A DNA stretch of 64,000 bases from Branchiostoma floridae (GCF_000003815.2 NC_049983.1:9796779-9860778); one strand, 5' to 3'. Shown: positions 9,313 to 24,300, counted from the first letter of the stretch. Notes: generated by a model from the sequence alone, not told the origin. Numbers and translations are program-made.

Positions 9313-12300
9313 CTGTAAATACCAGTACAACCAAACATGAATTAAGAAGACCATAACATGTCCATAGCAAATGATACAAAAACAGGAAGTTCTGCTGCAG
9401 TCCCAAGATCACATACCAGGGGTCCCAAAATTGACCTTGAACTTTGCCTCCTAACACATAACCACACACTAAATGGCAAAGGGAATCGTACACGTTGGTA
9501 ATAATTAACTCGAATTTATGAAAAAATCAGTACAATATCTTTATTAAAGAAAATACCAACATAAACAATGATAAGTCTTCATGAATTGTCATTTACAAGG
9601 AGACGTTCACTTACTTGTCCACCTTGTTTTTATTTCTCCTCTTACAAAACCCTACACAGCAGACGACTAATAGGATGAGGAGTATGAGCCCCACCACCGC
9701 GCTGATGGTCAACACAGCTATTCCGGCGGGGGTCTGCACAAAAGGTGTAGCAGCCGTCGTCACACTGTTGTCAATCGACCGTGAAACCTTAATGGCATAA
9801 AACAACGGACATGTTAAAATACCAGCCTATTTTGATCAGTGTACCGTATGCCAGTTAATTGTTGTAATACGCACAAGCTAGTCCTGCATGGTTGAAACGT
9901 TGGTATTGTGGAAGATGGTAGAAAAGGAGTCTGAACATGTACTCCTCAGAATTTGTCCTTATACCATATACATCGCAGTAAACTGCTGACGTATTGAAAC
10001 AACAACAATAAGTTAATAAAGGTGATTAAAAAACGAACAAGGATTTAGTTAACTTAAGAATGAAATTGTCAAGGAAATGTATTATGTTGTTGTATGCTGT
10101 ACATTGACTCCAGTACAATTCCAACCCCAGTGAGTATCTTTATTATCGAATATTGAAATGCATCATGGTATTTGCTTCCTGTAGATGACAAAGGTACATA
10201 CAATAAGGTATTCATTATGATTAACAGATTTTTCTTGCTAGGCCATTCGTAGATCTCAAGAAATGGTTTACAACTCTCCATACCTTTGCATTATCCACTG
10301 CACTACATTGCATGGCAATTCATTTAATGATGCTAAATACCTGTGTCACTGGGAAGTTTGAGAACTCTTGGCCAGAAATGGCGGCGCTAGGAGTTCCCGA
10401 ATCGTCCAGCTGGGCCACCTCCAGAATCTCGTCGGCAGACATGAAGGATTTTGCCGCCGACAGACCGGACGCCGAGTCGGTGAGGCTGTTGGCGACCCCG
10501 TACACGGACACGGTGACGGAGCTAATAGTGGTCATAAAACAAGATGGTCAAGAATGTACAGTGGAAATTATTTAGCAATAAGACGTCAAATTGTGGTCAC
10601 CATCATAATGCCATGATGCCGTAACTGTCGTAACTAGTAACTATCCAGTATACCTCTTGTAATTCTCCTATCTTAAACTTAATCTTAGCTTCTACAAGGA
10701 TAGGGAAAGTAGTTCTTTTCTGATCTTACGGAGAAGAGAATTGTGGCGTATTCAACACGTGTATAATAATATTAGCATGTGGCGGCAAAGTGCTGATACA
10801 CTTGAAAACACTGTTTGATAGCTAGCCAATTTAGCTGAAATATTAACAGATGTAACAGAAGTTAAAGCCAAGATTGTCTGCTTTACTCACTCAGATTGTA
10901 GCAGACGTCTCCGACTGGTGCCACTGCTGGTTGTGACGTCTGAGACTCCGATCCTTCCTGGCGCGAACACTGCGGTCAGAGCCGCGATGAAGGAATCCTG
11001 GACCTGTAGCGCAGGAACGATAAATACATATCTAACTGATTGGTCCAGCCGGAAAGTACGGACACTCTTCTACAAATTTGAACTTACATTGTATTTCTTA
11101 GCATGTAAGTTACAGGATGCCCCAAAACTCAACTGGTAGCAGCCTTACAGTTGAGCACGTGCACCTGATTCCAATATATTGCTCACTGGGAGACCCTGGT
11201 TTAACTCTTATGAAGGGTATCTCGGAAGAGCTCATAAAATTTCCCTACAAGAATATACTTTACACTGAAACAGTAAGGAAATAAACTTGCTGCCAGCTTT
11301 GCGTCACCAAGTACTACATGGGTCGAAACCAAAGTACAGGCGCATATTTTGAATACGTTTTGCTTTGGTAGACTATATGCACATGTAAATGTTTTCTAGA
11401 TATGTTTTTGAGCCCCCTTGGAATTGAACACGTTTTGCTTATAGAATGTATGCACATACAAATTCCCCACCTGTAAGAACTGGTCATACGTCAGCGCCAC
11501 CACCATGTCCACCAGACACTCCTCCGGACGGAACGTGTCCACACGGAGGGTCGCTGGGTCGGACGTCAGGACCGGAGAACCTGTGGGAGTGACGCAGTTA
11601 GATCCCAGTTTGATCAAACGATATTTCGAGCCTGATATTTCATGAAAAGACGCAAGGTAAAAGGTGCCGTTTGAGGTAAGAGTCAGTGTCGTCACAGAAA
11701 TGCAAATCAACGTATAACAAGCATAGTGCATTCCAGACCAGACTGAGTGGCGAGTGTGGGGTCGCGCAGCGTAAGGACAACGTGTTTGACCCAGAAGCCC
11801 GAGGTCCCGTGTTCAAATCCTGTCATGTAGGCGATGTTGTCTTTGGCACTTAATACGAGTTTCCGAACTTCACTCAGGCGAAGATGAGTACATATAATTG
11901 CGGTTAGGTAAGTCCTGGGTACGTCCCTCAGATAGGACGTTAATGAAGAACTGTGCTATAATGATCAGCATGGTGATCGCGAGCATTTGAGGAATAAAGA
12001 AAGAAGCAAACGACAAAATCTGTTTTTAAAACAACGGATATAGGTAACCCCTCGAATAAAGGTGAACTAGTGTTCCTACCTGCATCCCTGGCCACGGCGG
12101 TCATGACGTACTTGAAGTCCGGCTCTAGTAGGGTGGAGTTGTCCTTCTTACGGAAGTGTCCGGACAGTAGGTCCACGTGAAAGAGGTTGGTGTAGTCTAG
12201 CAGGTAGTACTGGATCTCTCCGTTAATGCCTTATTTCCATAATGGGTGGAAAGTATGAAAAAAATGTACTAATGGACAAGACATATATTCTACTAAAATG

Positions 12301-15300
12301 GCTAGATCAGAAAGCTCATAACATCGAGCAGATTAAAATTGGACTGAGCAGAGCACTTTGGACTAATGCTTGTAGCCTTTCACAGACTACACCTATATAT
12401 CAGATATTTTGTGAAAATGTATATTGAAAGGTAATTAATATGTAGAATGCAATTAGATATCTCCAGGAACAAAGTCAATTCTGCAGAATTCTGCAGAATT
12501 CTGGAACCTGAGCCAGAATTCTGCAGAATTCTGGGAACCTTAGCCAGAATTTTGCAGAATTCTGGGAACCTTAGCCAGAATTCTGCAGAATTCTGGGAAC
12601 CTGAGCCAGAATTCTGCAGAATTCTGGGAACCTGAGCCAGAATTCTGGGAACTTTTGTTCCTGGAGACATCTAATTGCATTCTACATATTAATTACCTTT
12701 CAATATACATTTTCACAAAATATCTGATATATAGGTGTAGTCTGTAAAAGGCTACAAGCATTAGTCCAAAGTGCTCTGCTCAGTCCAATTTTAATCTGCT
12801 CGATGTTTCATATATATTGGAAGTGTGGTTGCAAATGTGTGTTACAGATTACCTAGGCTGGGGTAATTTCTTTGTTAATATGAAAAGTTAAAATTGAAAA
12901 GGAAAATAAGAACTGAACTTTAAACACAGCAAATAAGGTTCATAAATCGTAATCTCCAAGAGATGCTTGGAGATTACATAAATCGGATATACAGGAGTGG
13001 AACTACATGAATATAAAATTATATCATTTACTTAGTATTTCCTATTATCATTGATTGGATAATGATAGAAACACATAAATACCTTGATCGACGTCCGTCG
13101 CGCTGAGTGTATCCAAGTTGGTGAGACTGCTACTGTCGTAACGGATCTCCAGACTAAAGAACGTCTGCACCAGGATTGGTGCGTTGTCGTTGACGTCAGA
13201 GATCGACACGTTCACCTCAACCAATGAGCTGAGCTGAGGAGACCCTCCGTCTGTGGCCACCAGAAACATCTGCACAAAGTCTAACGTTTCTCTGTCGTTA
13301 GCTTCCTTTACTGAGATTTGCCCAGACGTTGAGTCAATGTTGTAGAACTGTAACCCTAAGGTGCTGGTAGTAGATATGGAGTAGGATATGTCCGCATTGG
13401 TACCCAAATCGTTATCTGTAGCACTGACGGTTAAAATGCTTGTACCCTGGGCTAGATTTTCTTCAATTGTGATGCTGTAAGACGTTTGAGTGAAGTTTGG
13501 TGTGTTGTCGTTGACGTCGAGTACGTATACAGTAACGGTTGTCTGGTCTGAAAACTGTGGTGTCCCCTGGTCTCGCACGTACACTAAGAAACTGTAGGAG
13601 GAGACGCTTTCGCGGTCAAGGTTACCGCTTGTGTAAAGCACACCTGTCGTGTTGTCAAGTGTAAAAGGAACGGACGTGTCCGACATGAAATAGTTGACTT
13701 CTCCGTTCGTGCCGTTGTCGACGTCATTAGCGCTGAGCGTGATCACGGAAGTTCCAACGGCGACGTCTTCGTTAACATCTGTTTGGTAGGTTGACTGTCC
13801 GAAGACAGGGGCGTTGTCGTTTATGTCCACAATTCTGATGTACACAACTGACGTGGCGGTGTAGAAGGGACTTTCTCCATCTTGGGCTTGAATTGTTAGG
13901 TTGTATGTGTCTTGTACTTCTCTGTCATACGAGCCGATAGTGAATATGTATCCATAGATAGGATCAATGCTGAATTTGTTGCCGTCATTTCCAGACAGAA
14001 TAGAGAATGAGATTTCACTGTTTAACCCACTGTCTGGGTCTGTGGCCACGGGAGTTAGTACTGTGGTGTATAGTGTGACATCTTCGTCTACGTATTCTGT
14101 GTAGGAAGATTGTGCAAAGACTGGCGCGTTGTCATTGACGTCTTCTACTGTAATGACAACTACAGCCGTAGAAAACTGTGGTGGTGATCCTCCATCCGTA
14201 GCAGCAATGGTAAGGAAATAGAGGGCATTGACCTCGCGGTCAAGGGCATCGACGAGACTTAGGACGCCATCTTGGTTTATCTGGAATTGATTATTGAGAT
14301 CTCCTGATGCGATGGAGTAAGTAATGTCATCATTTATTCCTGAGTCTGCATCAGACGCGTACACTGCTAACAGGTCTACAGGGTATGAGGAGTCTTCTGA
14401 TATAGTGTATGCTGGGTAAGTGGTGGGAGAGAACACTGGGCTGTTGTCGTTGAGATCGTTTACTATAATCTGCACCCCGGACCAAGAGGAATACAGCTGT
14501 GGGGACCCATTGTCATATGCTCTAACGAAGAAATAATACGACTTCCTAGTTTCGAAGTCCAGTGTGTTCTGGCTAGATACGTCACCGGTTGTGCTGTTGA
14601 CGTAAAAGAAGCTTGCGTCAGAGCCGCGGGTAGTGTAAGTGATGTCACTGTTGTTGCCTTCGTCAGGATCTGTAGCCAAAACTGTCAGGAGGATTGTTCC
14701 TATTGGTTGGTTCTCGTCAACTGTTACCGAATACACGGTGTTAGTCATGGCAGGCTTGTTGTCATTCACGTCCGTGACGAAGACGTACAACAACATAAAG
14801 TCGTAGTAGTCGATGTCTTCCGCTGTTATGTTCACTACGTAAGACGAGAGTGTTTCTCTGTCTAGTGCTGCGCCAAGTCTCACTGCCCCCGTGACGCTGT
14901 CTATGAGGAAGGTGGGAGAACTACTGGACACGATAGAGTAGGTTAGCTCACTGTGCTCTCCCAGGTCACTGTCTGTGGCGTTAGCGTCGTATAGGACAGT
15001 TCCCAGCGCGGCGTCTTCGGACACGTTGATCGTTGTGTTGTCCACGGCAAACACTGGTTGGTTGTCGTTTTCGGATATGACGTTGACGATCACTTCTGCT
15101 GTATCCGTGAATGATGGTTCCAGCACGTCAGTCGCTTGTATGGTCAGTACGTATTGCTGCTCCGTCTCATAGTCTAGTGGCCCTAGCAGGGATAGGGTGT
15201 TTCCGGCGAGTGAAAAGAGGCCCGTCCCGTTTCCAGAAGTGACACTCAGAACGGAAATAGCGTTGACGCCATCGTCTGCGTCAGTGTAGGTAAGCACGGC

Positions 15301-18300
15301 CAACTGTGTACCTACTGCGGCACCCTCAACAACACTTACGGTGTACGATTCGGGCTCGAAACTGGGAGCATTATCGTCTACGTCCAACACCGTGATTTCC
15401 ACCTGGACGTCAGCGGTGAGTTGTGGGAGTCCTCCGTATACGTTATCGTGTACTCTCACCGTTAGGTTGTAGAAGTCCGTAGTCTCACGATCGAGAGGTC
15501 TCACAACAGATATCTCTCCCGTATCGTCGGCAATGGAGAACTTGTTTCCCGTATTTCCCGACACGATGGAGTAGCGGACCATGCCTTGGGCTTGGTCGGA
15601 CCTATCGCCGTCTGTGGCGCCGACGGTCACTACCACAGTCCCGCTGGTTATATTCTCGTACAGGTTGGTTGAGTAGGACGAATCGTTGAACACAGGGGTA
15701 AATTCGTTCACGGGGTTAACGTGTACAGATACAGTAATGTTGGCACTGAGAGCGGGAGATCCATTGTCAACAACAGCCAGTGTCAAGTAGTACCAGTCAT
15801 CACCTTCGTAATCTAAGTTTAGAACCTGGAGTTCGTTCAGTACCATCGCAAACCGGCTAGTTGTGTCACCACTGACAATACTGTACGATAAGTCGGCGTT
15901 ATTACTTATGTCTTGGTCCGTACAATTAAAGGACGCCAATGTTGTTCCCACGTTGACATCTTCGTCCAATTCAATATTCACGACGTATGAAGAACATGAA
16001 GGCTGGTTGTCATTCACGTCAGTGACGTTAACGTAAACGTAGACACTACTGGATAGCGCTGGAGATCCCATGTCGGTGGCCGTGACGGTGAGCACGTAGT
16101 AATCAGTGTCTTCTCTGTCCAGACGTCGCTTGATTCCTATTTGTCCATTCGTGGCGCTGATCTCGAACATCCCCGCATTGTTCCCACCCGTTATGCTGTA
16201 TGTGAACCGACCGTCATCCCCTAAGTCAGAGTCTGCAGCGTTAACTTGAAGGATGACCACTCCTGCTGTTTCGTTCTCAGCAACGCTTACCTGATAGCTG
16301 GGGTTCACAAATACGGGTGCTGCTTCGTTCACCCCAGTCACTTCCACACTGACATAAACAGTCGCAGTGTCACTTTGATATCCATTGTCGCTCACTTCCA
16401 CCTGGATGTAGTAGCCGTCGGTGGTCTCGTAGTCTAAGGATGCCGCTAGATAAACATCAGCGTTGCTAGGCGACATGGTAATGCTTCCATCGCTGCCGTT
16501 CACGATGGTGTACGTCAGTTGGGTGTTTTGGTTGATGTCATTGTCGCTGCAGTTTACTGTGAGTAACACGGTGTTGAGAGTTGTGTTTTCGGGTACGGTG
16601 ACTGTGTGGTAGGTAGACTGGCAGGACGGCGTGTTGTCGTTAGCGTCCTCGACGGTGATTGTCACGGTACTGGTGCCTGACCTCTGCGGCGACGTTCCAC
16701 CGTCAACGGCAACAACTGTTTTGAGGACAGACATTTGGGACGTTGAAAATACAGATATGAAGATGAATATCAGATGCATCGGTCATTTTGTACTGAATGC
16801 ATCACTATAGATGGACAAAAACTTGTAGAACTTAGATTGTGAAGTTGGAAAAGTTAGAACCATATGGAACACTTTGTTACAGTACATCTGACAAAAATAC
16901 TAAATGTGTCCGATAAATGGGTGAACTATACATGCATGTTTAACTCACCTGTCAGTACGTATGTATCTAATGCCTCTCTGTCCAGGACAGCTGCAGTACT
17001 CAGGTCACCAGACAGGTAGTCCAGACTAAAGGCTCCGTCTTGGTTCCCGGATGTGATGTAATACTTTATTTCACCTGGTGTTCACAGAAAAGACGATGAA
17101 TAACTACACTTACATGTACATTTACGCAGAAAATATGAGACTACTGGAAGCAAGCATTTGAAGTAATTCTGTTAGAAAATCTCTGCTTAATGTTGGGAAG
17201 AAAAGGTGCCAATTGATTAATATCGCCTACATGTAATTGGTCATGGTGTATAGAGAAACTAGAAGATGTGACTGGACAACAGAAAGGCATGAACTGGTCT
17301 AAGCTAAGCACTGAGCAACTCATCACGGAGGATACAACAAGATTGGGACGGATCACTGCTGATGGCTACCGTGAAGCCCCTACGACCACTGCGGCCGTGA
17401 GTGAGTGAGTGAGTGAGTGAGTGAGTGAGTGAGTGAGTGAGTGAGTGAGTGAGTGAGTGAGTGAGTAGTGAGTGAGTGAATGAGTAGGTGAGTAAGTGAG
17501 TGAGTAAATGAGAGAGTACAGGGGACAGTTCCCATTGGTTTCAGAACGTGGCCTCCTAGACAGTAACGGATATCGAGCAAGAATAGTATTGATGCTTCCC
17601 ATACCCTGTGTTCCAGCATCATCATCCTGAGCGGAGACAGCCAGTATGGACGTGGCGAGGGAGATGTTCTCGTTGATGGAGACACTGTACGGGTTCAGGG
17701 TGAAAACCGGCTGGAACTCGTTCACTCCGGTTATCTCCATGGTTACGGCCACCTCCGTGGACAGGGAAGGAGAACCATTGTCTGCAACTGATAAGAAATT
17801 TACAAAAATATTAATACAGATATAACAGTTGTGTTGATATAGATATGCATCTCAAACGTTCTTAATTTCAGTCTGTGTCATCAGGGCTAGCTCATTGCAA
17901 TAGCCAAAGGCTAGTTTAGCAGTCCTTTGTGTGCATTCTTCACAGCCAACATACATGTACAGATATGTAGAAAGTAGTTAAAGTTAGCACCAACAATATT
18001 GTCTTCTGTATGCTAAAAATTTGATTGGCCGACATTGAGGATTTCCAAATGGATGAACGTTGAACGTGGAAATCAGGGATGCCATCACGGGTTACAATGG
18101 ATTCTTCTTCTCCACTCAACCTTGTCCTTCATGAGGGAGCGAATAAATAAGTGATAGATAAACAGAAAAACAAACACTCAAATAAAAACAAAGAAACAGT
18201 TGAAAGAGATGTTTTGTGACATGTATTTACCAGTGATGGTGAGTTGATATTGCGTTGTGTTCTCGTAGTCCAGTCCCGTGCTGACGGTCAGCTGCCCGGT

Positions 18301-21300
18301 ACTGTCAACGTTGAACTGTCCGTAAAGGTCACCTGACGAGATGGTGTACGTCAGGTCTCCATTCACGCCTTCATCTGGGTCACTGTTGTAAGGAAATAGT
18401 TACACATAAGTAATGAAGATATTTCTTGGACGAAGCTGCGAAGGAATATGCCACTAGCCTTAGCTGTCCTTAGTGCTACTTTTAGCCTACTTTGAAGCTA
18501 CACATTTGTCCTGATGGACTGCCGGATACCGCGGGGGTACCGCGGTAATCTCAGTGATTTCACGATTACGTCACGGAGTCTATTTATTGCCGGGTCCCGA
18601 GTTGATTTTAACTGAGAGTTAAAAAAAAATTAGGGCCCGATCGTACCCGATCGTAGCCTGCTAGCCTCAGGATATCCCACGGGCCACGTAGGGGTCGTGC
18701 CCGAAAGTGCACAAAACAACCCGTAAACCCCCCCAGAGGAGCCCTTTTCCAAATGCAACGGAAGCATGACTTGATGGTATTCATCTTTTTAGTTTTTTGT
18801 ACCGTTATACAAAACGATTCTCACAAAGAAAATAACATGTGTGTCTCCTTTTTAACAGCGCGTAGTCAGCTACAACAACTAAAATGTAATTCACCTGCAG
18901 GTCAGCTGCAGCAACGACGTTCCGGCCGGTACGGATTCTGCCAGTGTCTGGTCGTAGTAGTAGCCCGTACATGAAGGAACGTTGTCGTTAACGTCATCCA
19001 CGGTCACGTAGACAGTCGCGTCTGCCGACCTACTCGGAGATGACCCTCCGTCGTACGCCGTAACTGTCAGCACGTAAGAACTGGTCACCTCACGGTCGAG
19101 CTCTTTATCCACCGTTATCCAACCTGTGACGTAATCTATCGCAAAGTTGCCGCCAGAGTTCCCGGATGTGATGAAGTAGGTGACGTCACCATCCAAACCG
19201 TCGTCGTCATCAGAAGCTGTGGTGCGAACCACCGCGTCACTAAGACTGGCGTCTTCGGAGATTGTAGCTGTGTAGTAGCCTCCGTTTGAAAAGACTGGGT
19301 CGAACTCGTTGTTTGCGGTGATTTGAATGCCTACCCTGGCGGTGGATGTTAACTTGGGCGTGCCCTGGTCGGTAGCGGTCACGGACAGTGTGTAAACTGT
19401 AGTGGTTTCATAGTCCAGATATGCTATGGAGGTAACGAACACGTTGCCACTTGAATCAACGGCAAAGATGTTATCCGGAGCGTTACCGGCGACGATGTTG
19501 TAATCCAGCGTACCACCAACTCCCAGGTCGCTGTCACTGGCGATAACGGTGACGACGTTGTAGCCGACGGTTGCGTTTTCGGGCACTTCGGCGGTGTACG
19601 CTGCCGGACTGAACACCGGGGCGTTGTCATTGGTGTCTCCTATGGTAATTGTAAGGGTGACACTGTTAGACCTGACGGCTGGAGTGGTACCAGAATCCGT
19701 CGCTACAACTGTTAACGTGTACGTGTCTTGGGTCTCCTTGTCTAGCGCACCCTTCACCCTGATGTCACCCGTGTACTCATCAATGTAGAACTTCGTGCTC
19801 GTGGCTGCGAAGCTGTACGTTACATCATCAGGCAGTCCATTTGAGCCATAGTCGGCATCTGTGGCGGTCACCTGACCAATAGAGATTCCGATAGCCGTGT
19901 CTTCGTCAATGGCGATGCTGTAAGAAGCTTGTCCGAACGCTGGATCGAATTCGTTGTAAGGGGTGATTGTGATACCAACCTGTGTGGTTGCAGAGAGAGG
20001 TGTTGAGCCCTGATCCGTTGCGGTGACTGTCAAGGAGTAGGACGTGGTTGTCTCGTAATCAAGAGCTCGGGCTGTGGTGATGATACCGAACTGATCTATA
20101 GAGAAGTCCGTATTTGTGTTTCCCCCAGTAATGGCGTAGTATAGAATTCCGTTGATACCGGAGTCAAAGTCGAACGCGGTGGGCCGTACTACAAACGTGC
20201 CGACTGCGTCGTTTTCGTTAAGCGTGACCTGGTATGCTGAAGTAGGGAAGATAGGGGCATTGTCGTTCACATCTGTGATGATAATAGTCACGTTTACTTC
20301 AGCTGACAAGGCGTCCGCTGGGTTGGCTGGTTGATCCGTGGCTGTAACCTGTAGGAAGTATAAGGACGTACTTTCTCTGTCTAGTGCGGATTTAAGAACT
20401 AGCCAACCCGTGGTTTCTTCTAGCAGGAAAGTACTGTGAGCGGCCATGCTGAAGTGAACAACGCCGTCATCTCCTGCGTCGGTGTCCGTCGCTATGATTT
20501 GAAGAACGGAAGTGCCAAGACTGGTGTCTTCCGACACGGAAACCACGTACTCGGTCTCTGAAAACTGCGGAGTGTCTTCATTCCACGGGCTCACTGCTAC
20601 CGTAACAAGAGCCGTCCCCGTTAGCTTTGTAGTACCCTGGTCTACCGCATGAACCGTAAGCGAGTATGACTGTGGATCGGAGCTAGAATCGTACTCCAGC
20701 GGATTCTGGAGAGTGATTTGCCCGGTTGTTTGGTCGATGGCAAACGCGTTGCCGACGTTCCCAGACCCGGAGAAGAAGTACTGAATCTGTGCGTTCGTTC
20801 CAGCGTCAAACAGATCCTGGCACGTGACGGTTGTTATCAAGGTTCCCGTGGCCGTGCTCTCGTTAAATGTAACAGCGTAATGGGAAGGCGTACACTGTGG
20901 CTCGTTGTCGTTGATGTCGTTAACGGTTATGTTGACCCACTTGGTGATTGTGTTAGGTGTTCCGGCGTTGAAAAGCACTCCGTCCGAGGCTTGAACTACA
21001 ATGTTGTATGACGCCTTGGTTTCTCGGTCTAACTCGTCTACTAAGTATAGGATACCTGTGTCGGAGTCTAAACTAAACTTTGCATCGATGTTTCCTAGGG
21101 TAAAAGAAATAACGAAAAGTTTTTCAGTCAATAATGTGCGTTGTATCTTGTATCGTTTAAGGAAAGGTCGCGCCGCTCGCGTGTATTGAAAACGGAAAGC
21201 AATACCATATTTTGTGTTCATTCAATGAAAACACGGGTAAAAGAAGGATATAGAAAGCATTGTATTGATGGAGATTTGGGCAGAAAAAACAACATTGTCA

Positions 21301-24300
21301 GGATACTTTTAGTAGCTACGTAGGTGAATCATAAAATACTATAGCTATTTGAACGAACAAACACATGAAAAAAGAATCTCCTTGGCGAATATATTTGCCA
21401 TATCTAACACCTAATAGAAAGTACATGGTCGAAGTATATTAGAATGTAAAGCAAGACCTATTCAAAGTTCTATACCTGACAGAATAGTATAGGTGATCTG
21501 TCCATGAGCGTTGACGTCAGAGTCTGCGTCCGTAGCGGCGACGCTCGTGATGGGATCGTTCACGGTGAAGTCCTCGTCGACGCTGAGAACGACGTCCCCG
21601 GAGAGAGCGAAGACCGGAGGAAACTCGTTCACGGGGTCCACGTGTACCGTAACGGGGATGACGACATAGTTGGGCGGAGAGCCGTTGTCTGCGACTGTGA
21701 TCTCCAGGTTGTATTGTCTCGGAACTGTCAGGCAGAAAAAATATAATATGTCAAAATGCATATAGAAATCTGTTCAGTTATGTATAGTTACGTGGTTTAT
21801 AACTCCATAGAGAACAGCATTTTGTCGCATCATAAGTGGTTCACATCATAAGTAAAAATCCCATAACACCTGGGTATTCTTTTGAGGGAAATAAAAGGAA
21901 TACTGTAAAAATACAGCTTTAAAACGAGACCATAGCATGATCATGACAAAATGTACAAAACTGGAAGTCTGCTGCAGTACCAAGGTCAGCCACCAGTAGG
22001 CCCAAAATCGACCTTGAACATTGTGTTTACAACTCCTACTAACATGACAAATAAAATTGCAATCACTCACAGGTTTCTACTTGTTGCTTTGGAAACACAT
22101 ACACACAACGATACAAACCAAAAGCACTACCAGTCCTAGATTTTTCATAGGGGTAAATACCTGCATCATAGTCCAGCGGCGTGGTCAGCAGTAGGTCGGA
22201 CCCATTCATGTAGAACTGGTTGGTATCGCCAGCCGAGATGGAGTAGGTCAGGACTCCGAACGCCCCGTCGCTGTCGGTACAGGAGAGCGACGTCACAACG
22301 TAGTCCGCCGCCTCGCTCTCTGACACCGTCTCGGAGAACACAGCGGGCACGCACTGCGCCGTGTTGTCGTTTACGTCGTCGAGAATGATTATAACGGACG
22401 TGGATAAGCTCAGCGCCGGGGTGCCGCCGTCTGTAGCCCACACCTCGAGCGGGTACAGCGGAGTGGTCTCCCAGTCTAGGGGCGAGTTCGTCACGATCAC
22501 TCCGCTGCTCGGGTCGATGCTGAAGTCTCCATTGGGATCCCCTGACGTAATGCTATACGTCACAATGCCGTGGGCCTGATTTGAGGCATCTGTATCTGTA
22601 GCATCCAAGTCAATGATGGTACTACCAATACTGATGTCTTCAGACAGGGTTAGCGGAAATACCAAGGTAGAAAATGACGGCGTGTCTTCGTTTTCGGGGG
22701 TAACTTCAATGGTGACTGTAAGTGTAGTTGTTTTCTGATTCGCCGTTATTACTGAGTTATCGTTTACCAGGATGACAAGGGAATACAGCGTTTCTCCTCC
22801 GTCGTAGTCTAACGCAGTTGACACTCGAATCTGTCCCGTCGAAACGTCGAATTTTGTAGACGGAGTCTGCGTCGCTGTGTAGGTTAAAAACCCGTCGAAG
22901 CCGCTGTCACTGTCAGTACAGCCCAAATCGACGACAAGAGCTCCGACGGCCGCAGTTTCACTCACTGATACACCGAACGCAGAAGATGTGCACGTGGGGT
23001 AGAACTCGTTCACGCCGTCGAAGTTGATCGTGACCGTGGCAGTGGAGGCCAGCCCGCCGCCGTCCGTTGCCACAACTTCAAGGTCATAGCTGGTCGATGT
23101 TTCGTAATCCAGTGTAGATGCCACAGAGATCTCGCCTGTTTAAAATGCGATGCACAAATGACTACATGTATATGCACAACTTTGCCTTGATGATTTTACA
23201 TGTCGGGGGTACAGCTTGTGTTATGGATAAGGGAAGGATTTCCAATTCTAAATCAGATTATTTCACCGTAAAACAAAAAAAAATATACTGTAACAGCAAT
23301 GCATAGAATTCTTTCATGATGGTTATCCCCTACAATCTAATCCCATCGCTCAACGATATTTCAACGTTTTGCAAGCGTCGTTGTCTTTTCAGTCTTACTT
23401 CGATTCAATTGTTGCACGATACTTTAACTCTGAAATAAAGGTTTAGAAAATCCAATTTACGTTGCAGCAAGTTCATAGCATGAACGCCGTCGACTTAAAT
23501 GGGGCCTTCATATAAGTTATAAGTGGCAAGAACACCTATATGGCATGAGATATTCGCACCTGTGGAAGAGTCTATCCGGAATGGGTGTGTAGCCGGCCCC
23601 GTGATTGCATACGTCACGATACCATGGGCCTGGTCATCGGCGTCTGGGTCAGAATCATCGACGTCATAGATGACGTCACCAATCGGCGTGTTTTCGGAAA
23701 CAGTGACCGTGTCGTCGGTGATGGTCGGAGCGCCTTCGTTGACCGGAGTGACGCCGATGACGACCGGCACTTCTATAGCCGTAGTGCCATCGCTCAGTTG
23801 CACGATCAGATCGTACGACCGAGGTGTGGAGTTGGGGTCGTCATAGTCCAATGCACTGCCGGGGAAGATCGTGAAGAATGCGCCGTTTGGCCTGATAATG
23901 AATTTGCCGGCAGGGTCTCCGGAAATGATGGTGTCTGTAAGTATGTCACCGTCGCTGTCGGAACAGTCCATGTCGACAAAACCAGGAATGAGGTTGGGGG
24001 TCTCGTCCTCGGGTACTTGGACGACGTACGTGGTCTGTGTGGCAAAAATATAGAAAAATCCATTGTATAAGTAATGGAACGTAGAATTATTCAGATAAAG
24101 CTAATCTACAGCTAGCTACAAACGGATGGGCTTATCTGCTCTTCAAAACTTGAAACGGCAAAATCTTATCAGGAAGAGTAGTGAAGACTCGCTACCGCTG
24201 ACAAAAATGTGTAGCAAACAGGAAGTATCATTTCATTTTATCCCTTTTTACGAGCACAGTACTGTCTTTATAATCCTTTGTATAGATTTTCAGGAGTGCT

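Noticed and set aside
12380-12670. ORFs on both strands with repeated 'PRILQNS' or 'AEFCRIL'
   Set aside because: Translation of the 31-bp palindromic array in an intron; no other coding evidence.
22166-22441. 91-aa Arg/Gly-rich minus ORF
   Set aside because: Shifted frame inside cadherin exon 14.
23585-24070. 161-aa plus-strand ORF
   Set aside because: Antisense shadow of cadherin exon 13, which has cadherin motifs and matching splice phases on minus.
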